A DNA stretch of 64,000 nucleotides from Mesorhizobium terrae. Lineage in GTDB: Bacteria; Pseudomonadota; Alphaproteobacteria; Rhizobiales; Rhizobiaceae. A program made the translations under genes and the position numbers. Positions 40,724 to 50,042 of the stretch are shown here, in pieces. Position 1 is the first letter of the stretch; each line of letters opens with the position of its first letter. Location of the stretch: assembly GCF_008727715.1 (NCBI RefSeq), contig NZ_CP044218.1, positions 3,365,501-3,429,500 of the forward strand, written 5' to 3'. Under the pieces are notes generated by a model that did no database searches, had not been told where the DNA came from, and worked only from the letters and a program-made list of their open reading frames with translations.

Positions 40724-43174
40724 ATGTCAGAGAAACTCGTCATCATCGGCAACGGCATGGCGCCAGGCCGCATGCTGGAGCATCTGCTCGAGGCTGCACC
40801 CGGCCGCTACCAGATCACCATCTTCAACGCCGAACCGCGCGTGAACTACGACCGCATCATGCTGTCGCCCGTTCTGTCGGGCGAGAAGGACTATGAGGAA
40901 ATCGTCATTCACGGCGATGGCTGGTACATCAAGCATGGCATCGTGCTCTACAAGGGCCACAAGATCGTCGCCATCGATCGAAGCGCCAGGATCGTCACCT
41001 CCGACAAGGGCGTGACCGAGCCCTATGACAAGCTTGTCGTCGCCACCGGCTCGGTGCCCTTCATCATCCCGGTGCCCGGCAGGGATCTGCCCGGCGTGCT
41101 CTCCTATCGCGATCTGGACGACGTCGGCGCCATGCTTCTCGCCGCGCAGTCGCGCGACAGGGCGGTGGTGATCGGTGGCGGGCTGCTCGGACTTGAGGCG
41201 GCCGCCGGCCTGAAGGAGCGCGGTATGGACGTCACCGTGCTGCATGTCATGCCAACACTGATGGAACGTCAGCTCGATCCGGCCGCCGGCTATCTGCTCC
41301 AGAAGCAGCTGGAGGCGAGGGGCATCACGGTCAGGACGAAGGCGAACACCAGGCAGATCGTCGGCGCCGGCAAGGTGCAGGGTGTCGAGCTCGACACCGG
41401 CGAGATCATCCCGGCCACGCTGGTGGTGATGGCCGTCGGCATCCGACCGAATGTCGGCCTCGCCAGGGAAGCTGGGCTCGAGGTCAATCGCGGCATCGTC
41501 ACCGACGATTGCATGCGGACATCCGACCCGGATATTTTCGCGCTCGGCGAATGCGTCGAGGTTGGCGGCCATGTCTACGGCCTTGTCGCGCCGCTCTACG
41601 AAATGGCAAAGGTGGTGGCCGCGAAACTGGCCGATGCCGACGACAGGCGCTTCACCCATTCCGATACGCCCACGAAGCTCAAGGTCACCGGCATCGATCT
41701 CTATTCGATCGGCGATTTCGCCGATGGCGAGGATCGCGAGGAGATCATCCTGCGCGATGCCTCGGCCGGCGTCTACAAACGCGTGATCCTGCAGGACAAC
41801 AGGATCATCGGCACGGTGCTGTTCGGCGAGACGGCGGACGGCGCCTGGTTCAACGATCTCAAGAAGAAAGAAGTCGACATCTCCGAGATGCGCGACACCC
41901 TGATCTTCGGGCAGGCCTTCCAGGGGGGCGCTTCTACGGACCCTCTGGCGGCCGTTGCGGCTCTGGCGGATGATGCGGAAATCTGCGGCTGCAACGGCGT
42001 CTGCAAGGGAGAAATCGTTTCCGCCATTGGCGAAAAGGGACTGACGTCGCTGGACGAAGTCCGCGCGCACACCAAGGCGTCGGCCTCGTGCGGCTCATGC
42101 ACCGGCCTGGTCGAGAAGGTGATGGCGCTGGTGCTGGGCGATACTTACAACCCGGCCGCCGTGCAGCCGATGTGCGGCTGCACTGAACTCGGCCATGACG
42201 AGGTACGCCGGCTGATCAAGGCGAAAGGCCTGAAGACCATCCCGGCTGTGATGCAAGAACTGGAGTGGAGCACCTCCTGTGGCTGCGCGAAATGCCGGCC
42301 GGCGCTCAACTACTATCTCGTCGCCGATTGGCCAAATGAATATGCCGACGATTACCAATCACGCTTCATCAACGAGCGCGTTCACGCCAACATCCAGAAG
42401 GACGGCACCTATTCGGTGGTGCCGCGCATGTGGGGCGGGATGACTTCGGCGGCCGAGCTGCGCGCCATCGCCGATGTGGTCGACAAGTTCGCCATTCCGG
42501 CGGTGAAGGTCACCGGCGGCCAGCGCATCGACATGCTGGGCATCCGAAAGGAAGACCTGCCTGCAGTCTGGGCCGATCTCGGCAAGGCCGGCTTCGTCTC
42601 GGGTCATGCCTATGCCAAGGGGCTGCGCACGGTGAAGACGTGTGTTGGTACCGACTGGTGCCGCTTCGGCACGCAGGATTCGACCGGCCTCGGCATCCGC
42701 ATCGAAAAGTTCATGTGGGGTTCGTGGACGCCGGCCAAGGTGAAGATGGCGGTCTCCGGCTGTCCGCGCAATTGCGCGGAGGCAACCTGCAAGGATGTCG
42801 GCGTGGTGTGCGTGGACTCCGGCTACGAGATCCATTTCGCAGGTGCTGCCGGCCTCGATATCAAGGGCACGGAAGTGCTCGGTATGGTGCGCACCGAGGA
42901 CGAAGCGCTGGAGGCGATCGTAGCGCTCGTGCAGATGTATCGCGAGCAGGCCCGTTACCTCGAGCGTATCTACAAATGGGCAAAACGCGTCGGCCTCGAG
43001 GAGATCCGCCGCCAGATCATGGCCGATCCCGACAGGCGCCAAGGCTATTTCGAACGCTTTGTCTTCAGCCAGAAATTCGCTCAGGTCGATCCGTGGTCGG
43101 AGCGTGTCTCGGGCAAGGACAAGCACGAGTTTCGACCGATGGCGGAGACCGATTTCCAACAGGCGGCGGAGTGA
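40724..43174 (+). CDS. nirB: Assimilatory nitrite reductase large subunit NirB
   Basis: An 816-residue siroheme enzyme that reduces nitrite to ammonium with NADH. N-terminal FAD/NAD domains carry IIGNGMAPGRMLEHLL and VVIGGGLLGLEAAAGLKERG. Two BFD-like [2Fe-2S] cysteine sets follow (CGCNGVCKGEI with SCGSCTGLV; CGCTELG with SCGCAKC). The siroheme/[4Fe-4S] ligands are intact: C-x5-C in TCVGTDWCRFGT and C-x3-C in SGCPRNCAEATC. Start ATG 40724 (AGTGGAGCCCCAGACT upstream). Cytoplasmic. No siroheme synthase gene is adjacent, so siroheme must be made from elsewhere. Confidence 0.96.
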   Translation: MSEKLVIIGNGMAPGRMLEHLLEAAPGRYQITIFNAEPRVNYDRIMLSPVLSGEKDYEEIVIHGDGWYIKHGIVLYKGHKIVAIDRSARIVTSDKGVTEPYDKLVVATGSVPFIIPVPGRDLPGVLSYRDLDDVGAMLLAAQSRDRAVVIGGGLLGLEAAAGLKERGMDVTVLHVMPTLMERQLDPAAGYLLQKQLEARGITVRTKANTRQIVGAGKVQGVELDTGEIIPATLVVMAVGIRPNVGLAREAGLEVNRGIVTDDCMRTSDPDIFALGECVEVGGHVYGLVAPLYEMAKVVAAKLADADDRRFTHSDTPTKLKVTGIDLYSIGDFADGEDREEIILRDASAGVYKRVILQDNRIIGTVLFGETADGAWFNDLKKKEVDISEMRDTLIFGQAFQGGASTDPLAAVAALADDAEICGCNGVCKGEIVSAIGEKGLTSLDEVRAHTKASASCGSCTGLVEKVMALVLGDTYNPAAVQPMCGCTELGHDEVRRLIKAKGLKTIPAVMQELEWSTSCGCAKCRPALNYYLVADWPNEYADDYQSRFINERVHANIQKDGTYSVVPRMWGGMTSAAELRAIADVVDKFAIPAVKVTGGQRIDMLGIRKEDLPAVWADLGKAGFVSGHAYAKGLRTVKTCVGTDWCRFGTQDSTGLGIRIEKFMWGSWTPAKVKMAVSGCPRNCAEATCKDVGVVCVDSGYEIHFAGAAGLDIKGTEVLGMVRTEDEALEAIVALVQMYREQARYLERIYKWAKRVGLEEIRRQIMADPDRRQGYFERFVFSQKFAQVDPWSERVSGKDKHEFRPMAETDFQQAAE

Positions 43175-43179
43175 CGGAG

Positions 43180-43509
43180 ATGAGCTGGTTGGACATCGGC
43201 ACGCTCGACAACATCCCGCCGCGTGGCGCGCGCTGCGTGAAGACCCCGAGAGGCAGTATCGGCGTCTTTCGCACGCATGACGATCGCGTCTTCGCCATCG
43301 AGGACCACTGCCCGCACAAGGGCGGACCGCTCAGCCAGGGCATCGTGCATGGCGCCGCCGTGACTTGCCCACTGCACAATTGGGTGATTTCGTTGGAAAC
43401 AGGCAAGGCGCTCGGCGCGGACGAGGGATCGGTGAAGACGATCCCCGTGCGGGTCGAGGATGGGCGGATTTCGATCGCACTGGGTGAGATACTGCAGGCA
43501 GCGGAGTGA
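43180..43509 (+). CDS. nirD: Nitrite reductase small subunit NirD (Rieske-type)
   Basis: A 109-residue Rieske-fold subunit with both ligand pairs, CPH (DHCPHKGGPLSQG) and CPLH (VTCPLHNWVISLETG). In many bacterial NirD the cluster ligands are lost; here they are present, so a [2Fe-2S] centre is likely. I chose ATG 43180 with GGAG eight bases upstream; a GTG at 43171 overlapping the nirB stop is possible. A second, decayed copy of its C-terminus occurs at 61343. Confidence 0.94.
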   Translation: MSWLDIGTLDNIPPRGARCVKTPRGSIGVFRTHDDRVFAIEDHCPHKGGPLSQGIVHGAAVTCPLHNWVISLETGKALGADEGSVKTIPVRVEDGRISIALGEILQAAE

Positions 43510-46178
43510 CTGCCGCCATGAACTCCGCCGAAATCAGCACGACCTGTCCTTATTGCGGAGTTGGCTGCGGCGTGCTGGCGAAGGCTGCCGCCGGTGGCGA
43601 GGCTTCCGTCCGTGGCGATCCCGACCATCCGGCCAATCGCGGCAAGCTCTGCTCGAAGGGCTCGGCGCTCGGCGAAACGACCAGCCTCGACAGCCGGCTG
43701 CTCCATCCGGAAATCGGCGGGAAGCAGGCGGACTGGGATACGGCGCTCGATCTCGTCGCCCGGCGTTTCTCGGACGCCATCGCCGAGCATGGGCCGGATT
43801 CGGTTGCCTTCTACATCTCCGGGCAATTGCTGACCGAGGACTACTACGTCGCCAACAAGCTGATGAAGGGTTTCATCGGTTCGGCCAACATCGACACCAA
43901 TTCAAGACTTTGCATGGCCTCGTCCGTCGCCGGTCATCGCCGCGCCTTCGGCGAGGATATCGTGCCGGGGATCTATGAGGATTTCAATGAAGCCGACCTG
44001 ATCGTGCTGACCGGCTCGAACACCGCGTGGTGCCACCCGATCCTTTACCAGCGCATGCTGGCCGCACGGCAGGCGCGCGGCACGAAGATCGTCGTCATCG
44101 ATCCGCGCCGCACCGCGACAGCCGACGAATGCGACCTGCATCTGGCGCTCGATCCCGGTACCGATGTGCTCCTGTTCAATGGCCTGCTGGCGCATCTGGC
44201 GCGCGTCGGCGCGGTGGACGATGACTACGTCGTGGCTCACACCACTGGCTTCGATGCTGCGGTGGCCCTGGCGCAGGCTGACGCGCCCTCCGAAGAGCAA
44301 GTGGCTGAGGGTTGCGGATTGAAGAGCGGCGACATACGGCTCTTCTACGAGCTCTTTGCGGCAACCGAGCGCACGGTCACGGTCTACAGCCAGGGCGTCA
44401 ATCAGTCGGCACATGGCACCGACAAGGTCAACGCCATCATCAATTGCCATCTGGCCACGGCACGCATCGGCAAGCTGGGCGCGGGGCCTTTCTCAGTGAC
44501 CGGCCAGCCCAACGCCATGGGTGGACGCGAGGTCGGTGGTCTCGCCAACCAGCTTGCCGCTCATATGAATTTCGACAACCCACGCGATATCGACCGTGTC
44601 GGGCGCTTCTGGCGTTCACCTGATATCGCGCGCAGAGCCGGCCTGAAGGCCGTCGACATGTTCCGCGCTGCTGGCGCTGGACGTATCAAGGCATTGTGGA
44701 TCATGGGCACCAATCCGGCGGTCTCGATGCCGGATGCCACACGCGTGCGCGCCGCGCTGAAGGCCTGCGATTTCGTCGCCGTTTCCGACGTCACGCGCAC
44801 CGACACCACCCGTTTCGCCGACGTGTTGCTGCCCGCCGCCGCTTGGGGCGAGAAGGACGGCACGGTGACCAACTCCGAGCGCAGGCTTTCCCGGCAAAGA
44901 CCGTTTTTGGCCATGCCGGGAGAGGCGCGGCCCGATTGGCGTATCATCTGCGATGCCGCAGCCCGCATGGGCTTCGGCGCGGCCTTCGATTTCGGCAACC
45001 CCGCCGCGATCTTTCGCGAGCATGCCGCGCTTTCCGCTTTCGAAAACACAGGCGAGCGGCTGTTCGATCTGGGAGCGCTAACCGATATTTCGGACGCGGA
45101 ATATGACACGTTCGAGCCGCGCCACTGGCCTGTCACCAAGAAGGCGTCCGGCCGGCTGCTGGGCGGCGGTAAATTTCCCACGGCCGACGGGCGCGCGCGT
45201 TTCATTGCGGTGCGGCAGGAAGGCGTGGCGCTCGCCGTCAGTGCAGAGTATCCGCTTGCGCTCAATACCGGTCGGCTGCGCGATCAATGGCACACCATGA
45301 CAAGAACCGGGCCCGTGCCGCGCCTGATGGCGAATACGCCGGAACCGATGGTCGACCTCAACCCGCTCGACGCCGCCGCCAACCGGCTCGCCGATGGCGA
45401 TCTCGCGCAACTGTCCACGCGTTATGGTTTTGCCCGCGCCAAGGTCCGCATCACCGAGGCGCAGCGCCCGGGCCAGGCTTTTGTGCCCATGCACTGGAGC
45501 GCTCATTTCGCGGCCAATGCCGGGGCGGGGGCTCTGGCGACGCCGATCGCCGATCCCCAATCCGGCCAGCCGGAACTGAAGAACGTGCCGTTGCGCATTT
45601 CGCGCGAAGAGATCGCCTGGGTGGGCATCCTGATGACCCGCCGCAACCTCAAACCAACCGGCTTCGTCCATTGGAGCCGGCAGGCCGTTGCGGGTGGCTG
45701 GGTCTACGAACTAAGCGGTACCGAAACGCCAGACCAGGGCATACTGCTCGCGCGCGGGCTGCTTGCCAGCGTCAATCCCGACCATGTGGTCGAGTATCGG
45801 GACCGCAAGGGCCTGACCTACCGGGCGGCGGCAATGGATGAAAGCTGTGCGATGGCCGAGGCGCTGCTGGTTGCCCCGCCGGGGCAGTTGCCAGCCCGCG
45901 ATTGGCTGGTTTCGCTGCTCGGCAGCCGGGCGCAACTGACTTCGGTCGATCGTCACGCGCTGCTTTCCGGGCGTTCGCCTGCCGCCGTGCCGTCAATCGG
46001 CCGCATCGTCTGCTTCTGCTTCAACGTCGGCGTGAACCAACTGGCCGATGCAGTCGCCACCGGCTGTCGCAGCCTGGAGGCTATCGGAAGGGAACTTGGT
46101 GCCGGCACCAACTGCGGCTCGTGTCGCTCGGAGATCAGGACGATCATCGATGCAGGTCGTGTCCAAGCGGTCGAGTGA
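43506..46178 (+). CDS. nasA: Assimilatory nitrate reductase catalytic subunit NasA
   Basis: An 890-residue molybdopterin-guanine-dinucleotide enzyme that reduces nitrate to nitrite. The N-terminal [4Fe-4S] ligands are C14, C17, C21 and C49 (TTCPYCGVGCGVL, GKLCSKGSALG). The molybdopterin core has SRLCMASSVAGHRRAFGEDI, with a Cys at the usual Mo-ligand site, and GQPNAMGGREVGGLANQLAA. A C-terminal BFD [2Fe-2S] domain (IVCFCFNVGVNQLADAV, NCGSCRSEIR) receives electrons, as in NasA/NasC of Klebsiella type. A GTG at 43506 overlaps the nirD stop (GTGA); ATG 43518 is an alternative. Last gene of the operon. Confidence 0.95.
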   Translation: MTAAMNSAEISTTCPYCGVGCGVLAKAAAGGEASVRGDPDHPANRGKLCSKGSALGETTSLDSRLLHPEIGGKQADWDTALDLVARRFSDAIAEHGPDSVAFYISGQLLTEDYYVANKLMKGFIGSANIDTNSRLCMASSVAGHRRAFGEDIVPGIYEDFNEADLIVLTGSNTAWCHPILYQRMLAARQARGTKIVVIDPRRTATADECDLHLALDPGTDVLLFNGLLAHLARVGAVDDDYVVAHTTGFDAAVALAQADAPSEEQVAEGCGLKSGDIRLFYELFAATERTVTVYSQGVNQSAHGTDKVNAIINCHLATARIGKLGAGPFSVTGQPNAMGGREVGGLANQLAAHMNFDNPRDIDRVGRFWRSPDIARRAGLKAVDMFRAAGAGRIKALWIMGTNPAVSMPDATRVRAALKACDFVAVSDVTRTDTTRFADVLLPAAAWGEKDGTVTNSERRLSRQRPFLAMPGEARPDWRIICDAAARMGFGAAFDFGNPAAIFREHAALSAFENTGERLFDLGALTDISDAEYDTFEPRHWPVTKKASGRLLGGGKFPTADGRARFIAVRQEGVALAVSAEYPLALNTGRLRDQWHTMTRTGPVPRLMANTPEPMVDLNPLDAAANRLADGDLAQLSTRYGFARAKVRITEAQRPGQAFVPMHWSAHFAANAGAGALATPIADPQSGQPELKNVPLRISREEIAWVGILMTRRNLKPTGFVHWSRQAVAGGWVYELSGTETPDQGILLARGLLASVNPDHVVEYRDRKGLTYRAAAMDESCAMAEALLVAPPGQLPARDWLVSLLGSRAQLTSVDRHALLSGRSPAAVPSIGRIVCFCFNVGVNQLADAVATGCRSLEAIGRELGAGTNCGSCRSEIRTIIDAGRVQAVE

Positions 46179-46303
46179 TCCATTGCCCACGCGGATCCGG
46201 CCGCTCGGGAAAGGCCGAAACCAATCGTGCTGGCATCGGGGCCGGGCAGGGGCTCGTTTGTCTCGTCCGGCAAATGCTTGGGCTTAATTCTCGCTTATCG
46301 AAC

Positions 46304-48070
46304 TCAGTGCGAATCCTTGGGCACGGCCCGGCCGCGGCAGCCGCGCAGGAAGTCGAAATCCGCGCCGGTGTCGGCACCGGTGACATGGTCGTGGTAGAGC
46401 ATTTCGTAGCCACCGGCGGGGCGGGTGGAAGGGTTTTGCCAGGCTGCCAGCCGCGCCGTGATTTCCCGCTCGGGCACGTCGAGATGCAGGCGGCGGTTCG
46501 GCACATCGAGTTCGATGAAATCGCCGTCGAGCACGATCGCCAGCGGACCGCCGGCGGCGGCCTCCGGGCTGGCGTGCAACACGACGGTGCCGTAGGCCGT
46601 TCCTGACATGCGGGCGTCGGAAATGCGCACCATGTCGGTGATGCCCTTTTTCAGCACCTTCGGCGGCAGGCCCATATTGCCCACCTCGGCCATACCGGGA
46701 TAACCGCGCGGGCCACAGTTCTTCAGGACCATGACGCAGGTCTCGTCGATATCGAGGTCGGGATCGTTGATCTTCTTCTTGTAATCGTCGATGTCCTCGA
46801 AGACGACTGCGCGGCCTCGATGGACCATCAACGCAGGCGATGCCGCGGATGGTTTCAGGACCGCTCCGCTAGGCGCCAGGTTTCCCTTGAGGACCGCGAT
46901 ACCGCCCGCCGCCGTCAACGCTTTCGCGGTCGGCAGGATAACGTCCTCGTTCCAATTGCGGACGTCCTTGACCTCCTCCCACAGGCTTTGTCCGGACACC
47001 GTCAACGCATCCTTGTGAAGCAAATCGGCTTCGCCCAGTCGCCTCAGCACGACCGGCAGCCCGCCGGCGTAGAAGAACTCTTCCATCAGGTATTTGCCCG
47101 ACGGCATGAGGTTGACGATAGTTGGCACGTCGCGCCCCAGCCGGTCCCAGTCGTCCAGCGTCAGGTTGATCCCGGCCCGGCCCGCCAAGGCCAGCAGATG
47201 GACCACGGCATTGGTCGAGCCGCCTATGGCGCCGTTGGTGCGGATGGCGTTTTCGAAGGCTTCGCGGGTCAGGATGTCCGAGGGTTTCAGGTCGTCCTTA
47301 ACCATCTGCACGATGCGTCGTCCGGTCAATTGCGCCATGACCCGGCGACGGCTGTCGACGGCTGGAATGGCGGCATTGCCGGACAATGCCATGCCAAGCG
47401 CCTCGGCCATCGACGCCATGGTCGAGGCCGTGCCCATCGTGTTGCAGGTTCCCGTCGAACGGCTCATCGCCTGTTCGGCTTCCAGGAACTCCGTCTGGCT
47501 CATCGTGCCGGCCTTGATCGCCTCCGACATTTGCCACAGCGCCGTGCCCGATCCTACGCGTTCGTTGCGGAACCAGCCGTTCAGCATCGGGCCGCCGGTC
47601 ACGGTGATCGCCGGCAGGTCGACCGAGGCTGCCCCCATCAGCAGCGACGGCGTGGTCTTGTCGCAGCCGACCATCAGCACCACACCGTCGATGGGCTGGG
47701 CGCGGATGGTCTCCTCCACCGCCATGGCGGCCAGGTTGCGATACATCATCGCCGTCGGACGATAGGTGTTCTCCGAGGCCGAAAGCACCGGCACCTCAAG
47801 CGGAAAACCGCCGGCCTCCCACACGCCTGCCTTCACCTTTTCCGCCAGCTCGCGCAGATGGCCGTTGCAGGGGGTGAGGTCCGACCAGGTGTTCAGGATG
47901 CCGATCACCGGCCGGCCGTCGAACAGATCGTGCGGGTAGCCCTGGTTCTTCAACCAGCCGCGGTGATAGATGTTGTCGCGGGAGGTGCCGCCATACCATT
48001 CCTGCGAACGCAGCCTGCGCGGCCACGGCGCCGGCTGGAACCCGGCGCGGATGTTGGGCTGGATAGTCAT
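46304..48070 (-). CDS. IlvD/Edd-family sugar-acid dehydratase, probably L-arabinonate dehydratase
   Basis: A 588-residue dehydratase. The three cluster cysteines occur in NTWSDLTPCNGHLRELAEKV, LMVGCDKTTPSLLMGAAS and STGTCNTMGTASTMASMAEA; SDARMSGTAYGTVVLHASPE is typical of the family. Length and neighbours favour a pentonate/hexonate dehydratase (L-arabinonate type) over IlvD proper: it is the last gene of a sugar ABC operon and overlaps the YjfF gene by four bases. It would dehydrate an aldonic acid derived from the imported sugar. ATG 48070 has AGGAAAGCAGC upstream. Substrate is inference. Confidence 0.9.
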   Translation of the reverse strand: MTIQPNIRAGFQPAPWPRRLRSQEWYGGTSRDNIYHRGWLKNQGYPHDLFDGRPVIGILNTWSDLTPCNGHLRELAEKVKAGVWEAGGFPLEVPVLSASENTYRPTAMMYRNLAAMAVEETIRAQPIDGVVLMVGCDKTTPSLLMGAASVDLPAITVTGGPMLNGWFRNERVGSGTALWQMSEAIKAGTMSQTEFLEAEQAMSRSTGTCNTMGTASTMASMAEALGMALSGNAAIPAVDSRRRVMAQLTGRRIVQMVKDDLKPSDILTREAFENAIRTNGAIGGSTNAVVHLLALAGRAGINLTLDDWDRLGRDVPTIVNLMPSGKYLMEEFFYAGGLPVVLRRLGEADLLHKDALTVSGQSLWEEVKDVRNWNEDVILPTAKALTAAGGIAVLKGNLAPSGAVLKPSAASPALMVHRGRAVVFEDIDDYKKKINDPDLDIDETCVMVLKNCGPRGYPGMAEVGNMGLPPKVLKKGITDMVRISDARMSGTAYGTVVLHASPEAAAGGPLAIVLDGDFIELDVPNRRLHLDVPEREITARLAAWQNPSTRPAGGYEMLYHDHVTGADTGADFDFLRGCRGRAVPKDSH

Positions 48071-49047
48071 GCTGCTTTCCTGTTTGCGGCGCCACGGTCG
48101 CCGACCAGCACCAAAAGGCGCTGCAGCGCTATGAAGGCGAACAGCAGGATGCCGACGACGATCTTCGTCCACCAGCTCGAAAGGGTGCCGTCGAAGACAA
48201 TGTAGGTCTGGATCAGGCCCTGGATGACGACGCCGAAGAAGGTTCCGGCCACCAGGCCGACACCACCGGTCAGCAGGGTCCCGCCGATCACCACGGCGGC
48301 GATCGCGTCGAGCTCGACGCCTACCGTCGCAAGCGAATAGCCAGCCGAGGTGTAGAGCGAGAAGACGACGCCGGCGAGGCCCGAAAGGAAGCCGGACAGC
48401 GCATAGATGCCGATGGTGGTGCGGGCCACCGGTACGCCCATCAGTTCGGCCGACTGCCTGTTGCCCCCGATCGCGTAGACATAGGAGCCGAAGCGCGTGT
48501 AGTGCGCGATCAGGATGCCGGCGGCAAAGACCAGCAGCATCAGGCCGCCGACCAGTGTCAACCGCCCACCACCCGGCATCAGCACGTACATCTTCTGCAC
48601 AGCCGAGTAGAATTTGTGGTTGATCGGGATCGAGTCCGTCGCGATCACGAAAGCCATGCCGCGCGCCAGGAACATGCCCGCCAGCGTAACGATGAAGGCC
48701 GGCACTTCGAGATAGTGGATCGCCGCCCCCATGGCGGCGCCGAAGGCGGTCGAGACGGCCAGCGCAATCGCGAAGGCCAGCAACGGATGTATGTCGTACC
48801 AGCTGACGAGCACCGAGATCAGTACGCCGGTGAACGCAATCACCGCGCCGACCGAAAGATCGATGCCGCCGGACAGGATGACGAAGGTCATGCCGACCGC
48901 CGCGATGCCGAGAAAGGCGTTGTCGGTCAAGAGATTGCCGGCCACGCGCGTCGACAGCATGTTCGGAAACTGGAACACGCAGACCGCATAGGCCAGCACG
49001 AAGATGACCAGCGTTGCGAAGAAGGGAAGCAGGCGCGACGACATCAT
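48067..49047 (-). CDS. yjfF: Sugar ABC transporter permease YjfF-like
   Basis: A 326-residue BPD_transp_2 permease with about ten hydrophobic stretches. The family motif GMTFVILSGGIDLSVGAVIA and the C-terminal IAAVVIGGTLLTGGVGLVAG are clear, and the order with YtfT matches the E. coli galactofuranose transporter (YtfQRT-YjfF). It overlaps the dehydratase gene by four bases and its own start overlaps the ytfT stop by four, so translation is coupled along the operon. Confidence 0.92.
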   Translation of the reverse strand: MMSSRLLPFFATLVIFVLAYAVCVFQFPNMLSTRVAGNLLTDNAFLGIAAVGMTFVILSGGIDLSVGAVIAFTGVLISVLVSWYDIHPLLAFAIALAVSTAFGAAMGAAIHYLEVPAFIVTLAGMFLARGMAFVIATDSIPINHKFYSAVQKMYVLMPGGGRLTLVGGLMLLVFAAGILIAHYTRFGSYVYAIGGNRQSAELMGVPVARTTIGIYALSGFLSGLAGVVFSLYTSAGYSLATVGVELDAIAAVVIGGTLLTGGVGLVAGTFFGVVIQGLIQTYIVFDGTLSSWWTKIVVGILLFAFIALQRLLVLVGDRGAANRKAA

Positions 49048-50042
49048 GTCCGTTGTGCCTTGCTCTGGGGGAGGGCGCGGTCGCGCACGAAGAGCCGCCC
49101 GACGGATGCCGACTGCGCCAAAAGGATGACGATGATCACAATGGCCTTGACGATGAGGTTGTACTCAGGCGGGAAGCCCGAGATGAGGATGCCGGTGTTC
49201 ATGGCCTGGATGATGACGGCGCCCAGCACCGACATCAGGATCGAGAAGCGGCCGCCGAGCAGGGACGTCCCGCCGATCACCACCGCGAGGATGGCGTCGA
49301 GTTCGAGCCACAGGCCTGCATTGTTGGCATCCGCGCCGCGGATGTCGGCCGTCACGATGATACCGGCGATCGCCGCGCAGAAGCCGCAGAAAGCGTAGAC
49401 CAGCATGAGCAGCAGGCGGCTGTTGATGCCGGCATAGGTCGACGCACTGCGGTTGACGCCGAGGGATTCGATCAGCAGCCCAAGCGCCGTGCGCCGCACG
49501 ACCAGGACGGTCAGCACCGTCAAGGCGGCAACGATGGCGACCGGCATCGGAAATGCGAGGAAGGAGCCGGCGCTAAAGGCGGCGAGGCCGGGATCGTTGA
49601 AGGTCACGATCACGCCCTCGGTCACCAGCTGCGCGATGCCGCGCCCGGCGACCATGAGGATGAGGGTCGCGACGATCGGCTGGAGCTCCAGAACCGCGAC
49701 CAGGAAACCGTTGAGCAGCCCGCAGCCGAGGCCGACGCCGAGCGCGGCCAGCACGACGACCGGCAGCGGATGGCCCGCCATGATCATCGTCGCCGCCACG
49801 GCGCCGGCCATGGCCATGACGGCGCCGACGGAAAGGTCGACGCCCTTGGTGGCGATCACCATCGTCATGCCGATCGCCAGGATGGCCACCGGCGCGCCGC
49901 GGTTGAGCACGTCGATGAGACTGCCGAACAGCCGGCCGTCCTGCAGGCGTATGCTGAAGAAGCCGTCGAAGGCCATCCAGTTGAAGAAGAGGATAAGCGC
50001 CAGGCAGGTGAGCTTCGGGGCTGCACGCTTCAGGCCCGTCAT
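49044..50042 (-). CDS. ytfT: Sugar ABC transporter permease YtfT-like
   Basis: A 332-residue inner-membrane permease (GMTMVIATKGVDLSVGAVMA, LDAILAVVIGGTSLLGGRFS) of the ribose/galactofuranose BPD_transp_2 family. I chose ATG 50042, overlapping the ytfR stop by four bases; the frame is open further upstream without a good start. Pairs with YjfF to form the channel. Confidence 0.92.
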   Translation of the reverse strand: MTGLKRAAPKLTCLALILFFNWMAFDGFFSIRLQDGRLFGSLIDVLNRGAPVAILAIGMTMVIATKGVDLSVGAVMAMAGAVAATMIMAGHPLPVVVLAALGVGLGCGLLNGFLVAVLELQPIVATLILMVAGRGIAQLVTEGVIVTFNDPGLAAFSAGSFLAFPMPVAIVAALTVLTVLVVRRTALGLLIESLGVNRSASTYAGINSRLLLMLVYAFCGFCAAIAGIIVTADIRGADANNAGLWLELDAILAVVIGGTSLLGGRFSILMSVLGAVIIQAMNTGILISGFPPEYNLIVKAIVIIVILLAQSASVGRLFVRDRALPQSKAQRT

